This document shows, one piece after another, positions 11,125 to 21,790 of a stretch of DNA of 64,000 nucleotides. Position 1 is the stretch's first letter. Each line of letters opens with the position of its first letter. Source of the DNA: Bradyrhizobiaceae bacterium Ga0074131 (GTDB lineage Bacteria; Pseudomonadota; Alphaproteobacteria; Rhizobiales; Xanthobacteraceae). The notes under the pieces were generated by a model that was given only the letters and a program-made list of their open reading frames with translations, searched no databases and had not been told where the DNA came from. The stretch lies in NCBI GenBank assembly GCA_001464035.1, contig LNEC01000019.1:1-64000 (forward strand), written 5' to 3'. Both the position numbers and the translations under genes were made by a program.

Positions 11125-11418
11125 CAAATTGAAGCAGGTGGCGCGTTCAGGGTTAACGCGGATGCGGCCCGCCGGCCGGTTGCCGGGGTATCAGGGATTG
11201 TCACCCCGCCGGCATCGGGGCCTGATAACATGCCGCAGAGCGACATTCAGCCGCGCATGGAAGCTTGCGATGAATGTGTTAGTTTCCCACATACCACTCG
11301 GGTCGGATGCCGCCTTGATGACGCAAGCTCGATGTCAGTCAATCGCGGTATCTGAGATAGTTTCTAGCTGGCGTCGCAAACCCTTGCGCTCCGCCGGGCC
11401 AACAACGGGAATTCGACC
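11125..11418. other. Intergenic region before the Bax-inhibitor gene
   Basis: These 294 bases separate ybbP from the BI-1 family gene. A GC-rich imperfect hairpin (GCCGGGGT... ACCCCGCCGGC, about 11183-11214) lacks a following T run. The remainder probably holds the promoter of the next gene, but no clear -35/-10 pair stands out. The 100-codon ORF at 11129-11431 has no family resemblance and overlaps the next start, so I do not call it. Confidence 0.4.
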
Positions 11419-12210
11419 ATGTCGGACCTAGACCGCAACTACGCTTCTCCCTTCGGCCGGGCCGCCGGGCGCACAGACGCTGCGACCGTCGACGCCGGTC
11501 TGCGCTCCTACATGCTGCGCATCTACAACTACATGACGATCGGCCTGGCCATCACCGGCCTCGCCGCGCTCGGCGTCTATATGGCGGCGGTGACCACCGA
11601 TCAGGCCGGCGCCGCGGCCAAGTTCGGCAATGCCTATCTGACCCAGTTCGGCTACGCGATGTATGTGAGCCCGCTGAAGTGGCTGTTCATCCTGGCGCCG
11701 CTCGCCATGGTGTTCGCGATCTCGTTCGGGATCAACCGGCTCAAACCGGCGACGGCACAGTTGCTGTTCTGGGCCTTCGCGGCGCTCATGGGCATCTCCC
11801 TGTCGTCGATCTTCCTGGTGTATACGCACACCTCGATCGTGCGGGTGTTCTTCATCACCTCCGCCGCCTTTGGCGCGCTGAGCCTCTACGGCTACACCAC
11901 CAAGCGTGACATGACCGGCATGGGCTCGTTCCTGATCATGGGCCTGTTCGGCGTCATCATCGCGAGCCTGGTGAACATCTTCCTCGCCAGCTCGATGCTG
12001 CAGTTCATCGTGTCGGTGGTCGGCGTGCTGGTGTTCGCGGGCCTCACCGCCTGGGATACCCAGCGGCTGAAGAACGACTACATCTACGGCTACGCCTCGG
12101 AGGGCGGTGAAGTGGCCGAGCGCGCGGCGATTACCGGCGCACTGTCGCTCTACCTGAACTTCATCAACCTGTTCACGCTGTTGCTGCAGCTGCTCGGTCA
12201 GCGCGAGTAA
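11419..12210 (+). CDS. Bax inhibitor-1/YccA family membrane protein
   Basis: This 263-residue protein has a short cytoplasmic N-terminus and about seven membrane helices. The BI-1/UPF0005 features include GISLSSIFLVYTHTSI, the segment FAGLTAWDTQRLKNDY and the C-terminal ALSLYLNFINLFTLLLQLLG. The two conserved aspartates of the Ca2+-leak pore model fall in the AWDTQ segment and the nearby C-terminal region. The bacterial family (YccA, YbhL, YetJ) has been linked to FtsH protease control or calcium leak. The gene stands alone and is followed by a strong terminator. Confidence 0.93.
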   Translation: MSDLDRNYASPFGRAAGRTDAATVDAGLRSYMLRIYNYMTIGLAITGLAALGVYMAAVTTDQAGAAAKFGNAYLTQFGYAMYVSPLKWLFILAPLAMVFAISFGINRLKPATAQLLFWAFAALMGISLSSIFLVYTHTSIVRVFFITSAAFGALSLYGYTTKRDMTGMGSFLIMGLFGVIIASLVNIFLASSMLQFIVSVVGVLVFAGLTAWDTQRLKNDYIYGYASEGGEVAERAAITGALSLYLNFINLFTLLLQLLGQRE

Positions 12211-12238
12211 TCCACCGCGGCAAGCGGAACGAATTCGA

Positions 12239-12265
12239 GCCCCGGCCTCGCGGCCGGGGCTTTTC
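12239..12265 (+). terminator. Rho-independent terminator after the BI-1 family gene
   Basis: A perfect 9-base stem (GCCCCGGCC / GGCCGGGGC) with loop TCGC is followed by TTTTCC. It starts 29 bases after the stop codon. Confidence 0.85.
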
Positions 12266-12340
12266 CTTGAGAAGATAGTCCTCTTCTTGGCCATGACGAA
12301 GAGAAGTTGATCCATCACCGTCGGCTGCTATCTTCGACCC

Positions 12341-12871
12341 ATGCACGCTCTCGACATCAGGCCCTCCATCGCGGCCGACCTGCCCGCCATCACCGAGATT
12401 TACGAACACGCGGTCCGTGACGGCACGGCGACCTTTGAACTGGATCCGCCCGATCTCGCCGAAATGAGCCGGCGCTTCGGCGTGCTGATGGAAGGCGGAT
12501 TTCCCTATCTCACCGCCGCCCTCGAAGGCCGCGTGGTCGGATATGCCTATGCAGGCGCCTACCGGCCACGGCCGGCCTACCGCTTCACCGTGGAGAATTC
12601 GGTCTATCTTCGGCCGGCGATCCACCGGCGCGGAGTCGGACTGAAATTGCTGCAACGGCTGGTCGCCGAATGCGAATCCCGCGGCTATCGCCAGATGATC
12701 GCGGTGATCGGCGACTCCGCCAACGCCGGGTCGATCGGCGTGCATCGCAAATGCGGATTTCAGATGATCGGGACCCATCCCGATGTCGGCTTCAAATTCG
12801 GACGCTGGCTCGACACCGTGATGATGCAGCGCGCGCTGGGGGACGGCGGCAGGACACTTCCGGTTGAATAG
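12341..12871 (+). CDS. GNAT N-acetyltransferase (phosphinothricin-type)
   Basis: This 176-residue protein begins DIRPSIAADLPAITEIYEHAV and has the acetyl-CoA loop in HRRGVGLKLLQRL. It then carries GDSANAGSIGVHRKCGFQMIG and FKFGRWLDTVMMQR. This set is typical of the Pat/Bar subfamily, whose members acetylate phosphinothricin, methionine sulfone or methionine sulfoximine. The true substrate cannot be told from sequence. It is a lone plus-strand gene convergent with the DUF2794 gene, with only 3 bases between the stops. Confidence 0.88.
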   Translation: MHALDIRPSIAADLPAITEIYEHAVRDGTATFELDPPDLAEMSRRFGVLMEGGFPYLTAALEGRVVGYAYAGAYRPRPAYRFTVENSVYLRPAIHRRGVGLKLLQRLVAECESRGYRQMIAVIGDSANAGSIGVHRKCGFQMIGTHPDVGFKFGRWLDTVMMQRALGDGGRTLPVE

Positions 12872-12874
12872 CGC

Positions 12875-13246
12875 CTACACCACCGCCAGCTTACGGTCGA
12901 TCACCAGCAGCACACGATCGAGTTCCTGGCCGCGGCGCAGGATCAACCCGCTCGCCGATATCACACTGTAGATTCCCTGCTTGCGAGCAAGACGCGGATC
13001 CTTCTCGATGCGATAGATCGGGACCTCGGAAGCGCGGCGGAACACCGAGAACACCGCGCGCTCCCTCAGAAAGTCGATGGCGTAGTCGCGCCACTCGCCG
13101 TCGGCAACCATGCGGCCGTACAGATTCAGGATGCGATTGAGTTCGATGCGATTGAACGTCACAAGGCCCGGCACCGGACTAGCAGCGGCATTGCGCGCCG
13201 CTGCGCGGGCGTCGCTTGGATCGACTTCCTCCGACATTGAACCCAT
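12875..13246 (-). CDS. DUF2794 family protein
   Basis: From the selected start (MGSMSEEVDP) this is 123 aa. An AAGGAGG ribosome site sits 6 bases before that ATG, which decides it over the longer ORF. The conserved core runs from VTFNRIELNRILNLYGRMVADGEWRDYA through FSVFRRASEVPIYRIEKDP to a C-terminal block ending in VIDRKLAVV. This matches DUF2794, a family I know from alphaproteobacteria with no assigned function. There is no signal peptide or membrane helix. The whole intergenic region upstream holds an RNA candidate on the opposite strand. Confidence 0.85.
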   Translation of the reverse strand: MGSMSEEVDPSDARAAARNAAASPVPGLVTFNRIELNRILNLYGRMVADGEWRDYAIDFLRERAVFSVFRRASEVPIYRIEKDPRLARKQGIYSVISASGLILRRGQELDRVLLVIDRKLAVV

Positions 13247-13260
13247 TGGCCGCCTCCTTG
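13240..13260 (-). promoter_or_regulatory. Ribosome binding site deciding the DUF2794 start
   Basis: Read on the minus strand, AAGGAGG is followed by CGGCCA and ATG at 13246. This perfect anti-SD match supports that ATG over the upstream start at 13351. Confidence 0.7.
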
Positions 13261-13389
13261 TCATCTCCCCTGAATGATCGCGCCAACCGGGCGCGGCCGC
13301 AAGAGGCCCCCGCGGTCGAAATAGCCTGCGAGCGAGGGACCGCGCGCTCAAAACGCCGTCACGGGATCGTTAGCGTAATCATAATACGG

Positions 13390-13567
13390 CCCAACTTCCG
13401 CCCAGCAGCCGCCCTGCTGGGTTGCAATAAACAATCACTGCGTTGGCCCGGTCCTTTCGGTTCCGGATTCCTCAGCCCCCAGCCCCCCGGGGCCGTCGGG
13501 ATCGGGCCTGTTCGCAGGATAGTTTATCCCCATCCTGGGCCAACGAAAGTTGGTCCTTTTTCTTTTT
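13390..13567 (+). ncRNA. Candidate structured small RNA with GAAA-loop terminator
   Basis: In a 476-base gap between two minus-strand genes, the plus strand shows three stacked structures and a terminator. The first is a perfect 8-base stem CCCAGCAG/CTGCTGGG (13401-13421). Next comes a long domain closed by GTTGGCCC (13442-13449) and GGGCCAAC (13537-13544), containing a CCTG-TTCG-CAGG hairpin (13507-13518). Last is GGGCCAAC-GAAA-GTTGGTCC (13537-13556) followed by TTTTTCTTTTT. No plus-strand protein gene precedes this terminator, so it most likely ends a non-coding transcript of roughly 120-180 nt. The 5' end is a guess; a CATAAT element near 13378-13383 might be a -10. It does not look like 6S, 4.5S or tmRNA to me. 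Confidence 0.6.
13537..13567 (+). terminator. Rho-independent terminator of the RNA candidate
   Basis: The stem GGGCCAAC/GTTGGTCC (7 Watson-Crick pairs plus one G-T) is capped by a GAAA tetraloop and followed by five T, C and five T. The T run exists only on the plus strand, which gives the direction. Confidence 0.8.
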
Positions 13568-13722
13568 GGGGTTGGTGCTTCCGCGGTTCGTATTCCGGGA
13601 ATGCGTCAATTGAGTCGCCGAGGCACGGCGTGATAACGCACCGCGCCAGACCGCAATCCGGGAGTTGCTCGATCCGCTGGTCCGCGCGAACGGCGCATAT
13701 CCGGCAGACGACCGCGGCGAAT
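13568..13722. other. Spacer between RNA candidate and DUF1223 gene
   Basis: No gene, tRNA or strong repeat is visible in these 155 bases. They separate the plus-strand terminator from the end of the minus-strand DUF1223 gene. Confidence 0.4.
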
Positions 13723-14499
13723 TCAGTGCAGTGACGTGTAGGCCGCGCCCAACATCGCGCCGGGCTTGTCGCGATTGCCGCCTTGGACAAAGACCACCGC
13801 GGCGTCGATGCCTTCCCGAGAGATATCTGCCAACGGCAAAGTCCAGCTCCCGGACGAGCCGTTCCAGTCCCCGACCTTGAGCAGGTCACGCACCACATTG
13901 TGGTAGGTGACTTTCTGGCCGCGATTCTCGCCCTTGCCGATGGCAATCGGCACCGACTTGGTGACCGAACAGATCCAGATCTCGCCAAGTGATTCGCCAA
14001 GGGAGGCGGCGGGCCCCCTCATCGAGGCTGCGACCGAAATGATCACATGCTTGCCGGTGAGCGAAATCGATACCGGCACCGACATCACGCCGTCGGCCTT
14101 CGTGGTCTCGCCGATCGCACTGTCGATCTTGGCACGGTCGCTGCCGATCACCTGCGCCGATCCATTGACGATGACCTGTGGCGTGTAGACGTTACGATCG
14201 CCCCGCGTATGCGAATAGGCCTTCTGACGCGCGCTGAACCGCGAATCCGCCAGCGTGTCCTTCCAGCCGAGATAGTCCCAGTAGTCGATCGGCATGCTCA
14301 GCGCGATCACGTCGGGATCCTTCGCCAGTTCGCCTATGATCCTGTCGGCCGGGGGACATGACGAACATCCCTGCGAGGTGAACAGCTCGACCACCGCGCG
14401 TGGCTCGGCATGGGCCGGACCGACGATCGCAACGATCGCGCAGACTCCAAGCGTGCCCGACCATCGCGAAAAGCAGTTATAGGCCATCAACACTGTCAT
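13723..14499 (-). CDS. DUF1223 thioredoxin-fold exported protein
   Basis: This 258-residue protein has an N-terminal hydrophobic stretch (WSGTLGVCAIVAIVGPAHA) that looks like a signal peptide. It is followed by VVELFTSQGCSSCPPADRIIGEL. The CSSC pair in a thioredoxin-like strand-loop-helix and the later YTPQVIVNGSAQVIGSD segment define DUF1223. Secretion and the CxxC motif suggest a periplasmic disulfide or redox role, but no substrate is known. The gene stands alone on the minus strand. Confidence 0.87.
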   Translation of the reverse strand: MTVLMAYNCFSRWSGTLGVCAIVAIVGPAHAEPRAVVELFTSQGCSSCPPADRIIGELAKDPDVIALSMPIDYWDYLGWKDTLADSRFSARQKAYSHTRGDRNVYTPQVIVNGSAQVIGSDRAKIDSAIGETTKADGVMSVPVSISLTGKHVIISVAASMRGPAASLGESLGEIWICSVTKSVPIAIGKGENRGQKVTYHNVVRDLLKVGDWNGSSGSWTLPLADISREGIDAAVVFVQGGNRDKPGAMLGAAYTSLH

Positions 14500-14556
14500 A
14501 TTAAGAAACCACGGGCGTCCGCTTCGAAACCGTTAAGATCCGCGGCTTAAACGCGC

Positions 14557-14583
14557 GAAGGCGGCTCTTCATAGGCCGCCTTC
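14557..14583. terminator. Hairpin downstream of acnA
   Basis: A perfect 9-base inverted repeat (GAAGGCGGC / GCCGCCTTC) with a 9-base loop lies about 40 bases beyond the acnA stop. It lacks a clear T run, so it may protect the mRNA end instead of terminating on its own. Confidence 0.4.
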
Positions 14584-14624
14584 CCATCACTCGCCACTCA
14601 CTTCGCGGTGAGGCATGGTCCCGA

Positions 14625-17345
<2,721 letters not shown>

Positions 17346-17369
17346 GTGTGGCAATCCCAATTGTCAGTC

Positions 17370-17385
17370 ATACCCGCAAGGGTAT
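17370..17385. promoter_or_regulatory. Inverted repeat in the acnA 5' region
   Basis: ATACCC-GCAA-GGGTAT is a perfect 6-base inverted repeat with a 4-base centre, 25 bases upstream of the acnA ATG. It could be an operator or a short hairpin in the acnA leader. Confidence 0.4.
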
Positions 17386-17456
17386 TTAGGCACCGCTGGA
17401 GAGGCTTGGCCGGATGGCTTGCAGCTGCGGATTGTGTGCTGCATCAAGTTCCGGCT

Positions 17457-17473
17457 TATAGAATCTTTCTAGC
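17457..17473. promoter_or_regulatory. Irr-box-like palindrome between acnA and ccmA
   Basis: TATAGAA-TCT-TTCTAGC contains the perfect inner palindrome TAGAA-N3-TTCTA (17459-17471). It closely fits the iron control element consensus TTTAGAA-N3-TTCTAAA recognised by Irr in rhizobia, as I remember it. It sits about 112 bases from the acnA start and 95 from the ccmA start, so it could serve both. Aconitase and cytochrome c maturation both consume iron and are expected Irr targets. Confidence 0.6.
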
Positions 17474-17567
17474 AGCACCGCCACACCGGCAAGCGGGCCG
17501 CGGCTTTGCGGTACCCACAAATTCTGATGCGGTACCGATCGTTTCCAAGGGGCTGTGAAGGGGCAAA

Positions 17568-18170
17568 ATGCGGCTCTCGGGAAGCGGCGTCAGATGCGTC
17601 CGGGGCGGCCGGGAGGTGTTCTCGGGCCTCGACTTCGCGGCATCCGCAGGCGAGGCGCTGGCCGTCACCGGTCCCAACGGCTCCGGCAAGACCTCGCTGC
17701 TGCGCTTGATCGCGGGCGTGCTGACCTCGGCGGGCGGATCGATCGGCCTTGAGGGCGGTGAGCAGGAATTGACCCTGGCGGAGCAGGCCCACTATCTCGG
17801 CCACCGCGACGCGCTCAAACCGGCCCTCAGCGTGGCTGAAAACCTCCTGTTCTGGCAAGAATTCCTGGGCGGCGAGGCCTGCGACATCGCGGAAAGCCTG
17901 ACGGCGGTGGGCCTCGATCATGCCACGCATCTGCCGGCGGCATTTCTGTCGGCCGGGCAGCGGCGGCGGCTCTCGATCGCCCGTCTGCTCGCCGCGCGGC
18001 GGCCGATCTGGCTGCTCGACGAGCCGACCAATGCGCTCGACACATCAGGGCAGGCGCTGTTCGCCGCCCTGATGACCGATCATCTGGCGCGCGGCGGCCT
18101 CATCATCGCCGCAACCCATGCACCCCTGGGAATTGCAGCGCGCGAACTGCGAATCGGGATTTCAGAATGA
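17568..18170 (+). CDS. ccmA: Heme exporter ATP-binding protein CcmA
   Basis: CcmA (200 aa) is the ATPase of the CcmABCD complex that releases holo-CcmE for cytochrome c assembly. Walker A is GPNGSGKTS, the signature is SAGQRRRLS and Walker B is [11 protein letters not shown]. The short length with no extra domains is typical for CcmA. It is the first gene of a ccmABCDG set and overlaps ccmB by ATGA. Confidence 0.95.
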   Translation: MRLSGSGVRCVRGGREVFSGLDFAASAGEALAVTGPNGSGKTSLLRLIAGVLTSAGGSIGLEGGEQELTLAEQAHYLGHRDALKPALSVAENLLFWQEFLGGEACDIAESLTAVGLDHATHLPAAFLSAGQRRRLSIARLLAARRPIWLLDEPTNALDTSGQALFAALMTDHLARGGLIIAATHAPLGIAARELRIGISE

Positions 18171-18835
18171 CCGCGCTGGCCGCGCTGATCCGGCGGGACA
18201 TCAAGATCGCGCTGCGGGTCGGCGGCGGCGCGTTGATCGGGGTCCTGTTCTTCCTCACCGTGGTGGTGCTGATGCCGTTCGCGGTCGGGCCGGATCTCGC
18301 ATTGCTGACGCGGCTCGGCCCCGCGATCCTCTGGCTCGGCGCGCTGCTGGCCAGCCTGCTCACCCTCGACCGGCTGTTCATGGCCGACCATGAGGATGGC
18401 TCGCTCGACCTGATCGTGATGAGCCGCACACCGCTGGAACTGACCTGTGCGGCGAAAGCGCTGGCGCACTGGCTGGCCGCGGGATTGCCGCTCATCCTCG
18501 CCACGCCGGTGCTCGGCCTGTTGTTGAACCTCGATGCGACAGCGACCTCGGCGGTCGCCCTGACCCTGCTCGCAGGCACGCCGGCGCTGACCTTTACCGG
18601 CATGATTGGAGCGGCGCTGGCGGTGACGCTGCATCGCGGCGGATTGTTGCTGGCCGTCCTCGTGCTGCCGCTGTCGATCCCGGTGCTGATTTTCGGCGTG
18701 GCCGCCTCCCAGGCCGCGATATCGGGACCGCTGTCGTTCGGAACGCCGTTTTCGATCCTGTGCGCGCTATCCCTGGTCAGCCTCGTGATCGGACCGTTCG
18801 CGGCCGCCGCGAGCCTGCGGCACGGACTGGATTGA
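18167..18835 (+). CDS. ccmB: Heme exporter membrane protein CcmB
   Basis: CcmB (222 aa) is the polytopic permease partner of CcmA with about six membrane helices. The N-terminal [31 protein letters not shown] and the segment [14 protein letters not shown] are family hallmarks. It starts inside the ccmA stop codon. Together with CcmA, CcmC and CcmD it handles heme delivery through CcmE at the periplasmic side. Confidence 0.95.
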   Translation: MTALAALIRRDIKIALRVGGGALIGVLFFLTVVVLMPFAVGPDLALLTRLGPAILWLGALLASLLTLDRLFMADHEDGSLDLIVMSRTPLELTCAAKALAHWLAAGLPLILATPVLGLLLNLDATATSAVALTLLAGTPALTFTGMIGAALAVTLHRGGLLLAVLVLPLSIPVLIFGVAASQAAISGPLSFGTPFSILCALSLVSLVIGPFAAAASLRHGLD

Positions 18836-18929
18836 GCTCCAGCTTGATGCCGATCAACTCTCGCTGAGACAAGATGAAACAAGGGAAGTCAGATTGCCTG
18901 CCGCGGCCGCTGCGACTATCAGGGATGCC

Positions 18930-19661
18930 ATGACGCTGATCGATCTCGCCAACCCGACCCGATTCCTCACCCTGACCGCGCGGATTCTGCCATGGCTGGC
19001 GGCCGCCACCGCGATCCTGCTGCTGGTCGGCCTCTATCAGGCGGCGATGGCGCCCGACGACTACCAGCAGGGCTCGACCGTCAAGATCATGTTCGTCCAC
19101 GTGCCGAACGCCTGGCTTGCGATGTTCGTCTGGGGCGTGATGAGCCTCGCCGCATTGGGCACGCTGGTGTGGCGGCATCCGCTGGCGGACGTCGCCGCCA
19201 AGGCCGCAGCGCCGATCGGGGCGGCCTTCACCTTTCTGGCGCTGGTCACCGGCTCGTTGTGGGGGCGGCCGATGTGGGGCACCTACTGGGAATGGGACGC
19301 GCGGCTGACCTCGGTGCTGATAATGTTTCTGATGTATCTCGGCCTGATCGCGCTGTGGCGCGCGGTGGAAGACCCCTCGCGCGCGGCGCGCGCCGCCGCC
19401 ATCCTGACGCTGGTCGGCGCGCTCAATCTGCCGATCATCAAATTCTCGGTGGACTGGTGGAATACGCTGCATCAGCCGGCATCGGTGCTGCGGATGGGCG
19501 GCCCTTCGCTCGACCGCGCCTTCCTGATTCCGCTCTTGGTGATGGCGGTGGCGTTTTCGCTGTTGTTCGTCACGCTGCATCTGGCGGCGATGCGCAACGA
19601 GATCCTGCGCCGCCGGGTGCGCCGCTTGCAGATGATGCAAGCCGGCCGGCGTTCGGCGTGA
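18930..19661 (+). CDS. ccmC: Heme transporter protein CcmC
   Basis: CcmC (243 aa from [12 protein letters not shown]) is the heme-handling protein that loads heme onto CcmE. It has six predicted membrane helices and the tryptophan-rich WWD-type periplasmic segment in [16 protein letters not shown], flanked by conserved histidines such as FVHVPNAW. I chose the internal ATG over the longer ORF because family members start at this point. The gap from ccmB is 94 bases, the largest inside the cluster. Confidence 0.95.
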   Translation: MTLIDLANPTRFLTLTARILPWLAAATAILLLVGLYQAAMAPDDYQQGSTVKIMFVHVPNAWLAMFVWGVMSLAALGTLVWRHPLADVAAKAAAPIGAAFTFLALVTGSLWGRPMWGTYWEWDARLTSVLIMFLMYLGLIALWRAVEDPSRAARAAAILTLVGALNLPIIKFSVDWWNTLHQPASVLRMGGPSLDRAFLIPLLVMAVAFSLLFVTLHLAAMRNEILRRRVRRLQMMQAGRRSA

Positions 19662-19666
19662 CCGCG

Positions 19667-19843
19667 ATGACGCTCGGTCCCCACGCTTCCTTCGTCGTGA
19701 CATCCTACGCGCTGGCGACGGCCGTGGTGCTGATCCTGATCGCCTGGATCGCGATCGATTATCGCCGACAGAAGGCGCGGCTGCGCGAGCTCGAAGCCAG
19801 CGGCGTGGTCAGGCGTTCCGGCCGCGGCGGGGCGGACATCTGA
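19667..19843 (+). CDS. ccmD: Heme exporter protein CcmD
   Basis: This 58-codon gene is hidden in a longer ORF of the track. It encodes one membrane helix ([16 protein letters not shown]) followed by a basic stretch ([12 protein letters not shown]), the exact layout of CcmD. CcmD stabilises CcmC and aids release of holo-CcmE. It starts 5 bases after ccmC, and its stop overlaps the ccmG start. Confidence 0.9.
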   Translation: MTLGPHASFVVTSYALATAVVLILIAWIAIDYRRQKARLRELEASGVVRRSGRGGADI

Positions 19844-20439
19844 TGGGCGAGCCTCCGATCTCCCTCGCGCCGCCGCGCAGCCGGCGCTGGCTGGTGGCGC
19901 TGCCGCTGCTCGGATTCATGGCGCTGGCCGGCCTGTTCCTGCTGCGGCTGTATGGCGGCGATCCCTCGAAAATCCCCTCCGCCCTGATCGGCCGCCCGGC
20001 GCCGCAAACCGCGCTGCCGCCGCTGCCGGGGCTGGTCGAAAACGGCGTCCAGGTCCCCGGGCTCGATCCGGCGGTGTTCAAGGGCAAGGTCAGCGTCGTC
20101 AATGTCTGGGCATCGTGGTGCGTGCCGTGCCACGACGAGGCGCCGCTGTTGACCGAGCTCGGCAAGGACAAGCGGCTGCAGCTCGTCGGCATCAACTACA
20201 AGGACGCGCCCGATAACGCCCGGCGCTTCCTCGGCCGCTACGGCAATCCGTTCGGCTTCGTCGGCGTCGACGGCAACGGCCGCGCCTCGATCGAATGGGG
20301 CGTCTACGGCGTGCCGGAGACTTTCGTGGTCGGCCGCGAAGGCACGATTCTCTACAAGCTGGTCGGCCCGGTGACGAAGGCGAATTTCGAGACCGTGCTC
20401 AAGGCCGAGATCGACAAGGCGCTGAGGGCCGGAAGTTAA
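19843..20439 (+). CDS. ccmG: Thiol:disulfide interchange protein CcmG/DsbE
   Basis: CcmG (198 aa) is an inner-membrane-anchored thioredoxin that reduces the apocytochrome c heme-binding cysteines. An N-terminal anchor (WLVALPLLGFMALAGLFLLRL) leads to the periplasmic domain with the active motif NVWASWCVPCHDEAP and the cis-proline segment YGVPETFVV. It overlaps ccmD and closes the operon. The remaining genes of the pathway (ccmE, ccmF, ccmH, ccmI) are not in this window. Confidence 0.95.
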   Translation: MGEPPISLAPPRSRRWLVALPLLGFMALAGLFLLRLYGGDPSKIPSALIGRPAPQTALPPLPGLVENGVQVPGLDPAVFKGKVSVVNVWASWCVPCHDEAPLLTELGKDKRLQLVGINYKDAPDNARRFLGRYGNPFGFVGVDGNGRASIEWGVYGVPETFVVGREGTILYKLVGPVTKANFETVLKAEIDKALRAGS

Positions 20440-20616
20440 CCCTTCGACGTCATTTGCGGACTTGCTTCCTTCGGTCACGCCCGGGAAAGACGAAGACAAA
20501 TAAATTTCGGCCTTTATCTGCCGTTCATTTGGCGGCCATGTCGCCGCCACGAATTCGCAGCTAGCTTGTTGGCGTTGCTTAAACCATCCTTGAACCACCT
20601 TTGGAGGGAAACCCAA

Positions 20617-20994
20617 ATGCGTCATTTCACGCTTGCTTCTCTTGCTGCCACCGCGCTCACCCTTGGCTTGCTGACGGCCATGCCTGTCATGGCCCAGGCC
20701 CCGCAGCCCGCCACGCCGCCTGCCGCCAAGTCCGACAGTAAAATGGCGCCCGCGCCGAAGGCCCCGGCCACCGAATCGAAGATGGCGCCGGCTCCCAAGG
20801 TCGACCTGCTCGACATCAATTCGGCGACCGCCGAACAGCTCGACGCGCTTCCGGGTGTCGGCAAGGCCTATTCGGCTGCCATCATCAAGGGCCGTCCCTA
20901 CAAGGGCAAGGACGAGCTGATGAGCAAGAAGATCCTGCCCGAGAAAACCTATGACGGCATCAAGGACAAGATCATCGCCAAGCAGAAGAGCTGA
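20617..20994 (+). CDS. Exported helix-hairpin-helix protein (ComEA-like)
   Basis: From the ATG with a GGAGGG ribosome site this is a 125-residue protein. It has a signal peptide ([18 protein letters not shown]... MAQA), a Pro/Ala/Lys-rich linker with two similar [13 protein letters not shown]-like units, and a C-terminal helix-hairpin-helix ([29 protein letters not shown]). The HhH matches ComEA-type DNA-binding domains. Export plus HhH suggests periplasmic DNA binding, though no competence genes are nearby. Confidence 0.85.
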   Translation: MRHFTLASLAATALTLGLLTAMPVMAQAPQPATPPAAKSDSKMAPAPKAPATESKMAPAPKVDLLDINSATAEQLDALPGVGKAYSAAIIKGRPYKGKDELMSKKILPEKTYDGIKDKIIAKQKS

Positions 20995-21002
20995 TCTTTC
21001 CT

Positions 21003-21130
21003 CACCTCACCCGCTTGCGGGGAGAGGTCGACGCGCTCGCAGAGCGCGGCGGGCGAGGGGGGTACGGCCCTCGCCCCATCGACCGGATCTTGAAAAAGCC
21101 CTCTCCCCGCAAGCGCGGGGCGAGGAGAAT
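21003..21130. repeat. Intergenic palindromic repeat, family A copy 2
   Basis: Words such as CACCCGCTTGCGGGGAGAGG and CCCTCTCCCCGCAAGCGCGG flank a GC-rich centre with further GAGGG/CCCTC pairs. The unit resembles the copy at 6222-6364 and lies between the convergent HhH and yciB genes. Confidence 0.7.
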
Positions 21131-21133
21131 AAC

Positions 21134-21736
21134 TCACCCCTTCGTCACATCACCCGCTTCGGCCTCGCTCGCCTCCAGCGAGACGGGCTCCAGACGATAA
21201 CGCTTGACGAGCGGCATCTGCGTCAGCGCAAACAGCATCGTCAGCGGCACCATGCCGAAAACCTTGAAGGCGACCCAGAAATCCGTGCTCTGTGTCCGCC
21301 AGATGATCTCGTTGAGCACCGCCATGGCGAAAAACCAGAACGCCCAACGCAGCGTCAGGACGCGCCAGCCCTGCTTCGTGAGATTGAACATCTGGTCGAA
21401 CATGATGGCGATGAAGGAGCGGCCGAACAACAGCCCGCCGCCGAGGATCGCCGCGAACAGCGTGTAGACGATCGTCGGCTTCATCTTGATGAAGGTCTCG
21501 TCCTGCAGCAGCAACGTCAGGGCGCCGAACACGACGACGACCACGGCGGTCACGATCGCCATCATGGGAACGTGCCGGGTCACCACATAGGACGCGATCA
21601 TCGCCACGATCACCGCCACCATGAACGCGCCGGTGGCGATGAACAGGTTGAACCTGCCATTGGCGAAGAAGAAAATCAGCAGTGGCCCGAGTTCGGTCGC
21701 GAGCTTGAACAGCGGATGCGGCGCGGCTTTGTCCAT
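21134..21736 (-). CDS. yciB: Inner-membrane septation protein YciB/IspZ
   Basis: This 200-residue protein has about five membrane helices and the family start [20 protein letters not shown]. It also has [24 protein letters not shown] and ALNEIIWRT-like and [15 protein letters not shown] segments. YciB (septation protein A, IspZ in older naming) affects septation and envelope synthesis. I start it at MDKAAPHPL, not the upstream ORF start, which lacks family similarity. It follows ftsY on the same strand with a 54-base gap. Confidence 0.92.
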   Translation of the reverse strand: MDKAAPHPLFKLATELGPLLIFFFANGRFNLFIATGAFMVAVIVAMIASYVVTRHVPMMAIVTAVVVVVFGALTLLLQDETFIKMKPTIVYTLFAAILGGGLLFGRSFIAIMFDQMFNLTKQGWRVLTLRWAFWFFAMAVLNEIIWRTQSTDFWVAFKVFGMVPLTMLFALTQMPLVKRYRLEPVSLEASEAEAGDVTKG

Positions 21737-21790
21737 GGTGTGACCTATGTTGCTGTCACGCCCGCCTGCGCGTGGCATGACCAGAAAAAA

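Noticed and set aside
13390-13567. The RNA candidate as 6S RNA, 4.5S RNA or tmRNA
   Set aside because: It lacks the central bubble and closing helix layout of 6S and the conserved GGAAGG tetraloop region of SRP RNA. It is also far too short for tmRNA. 6S in this group usually sits near zapA and ygfA.
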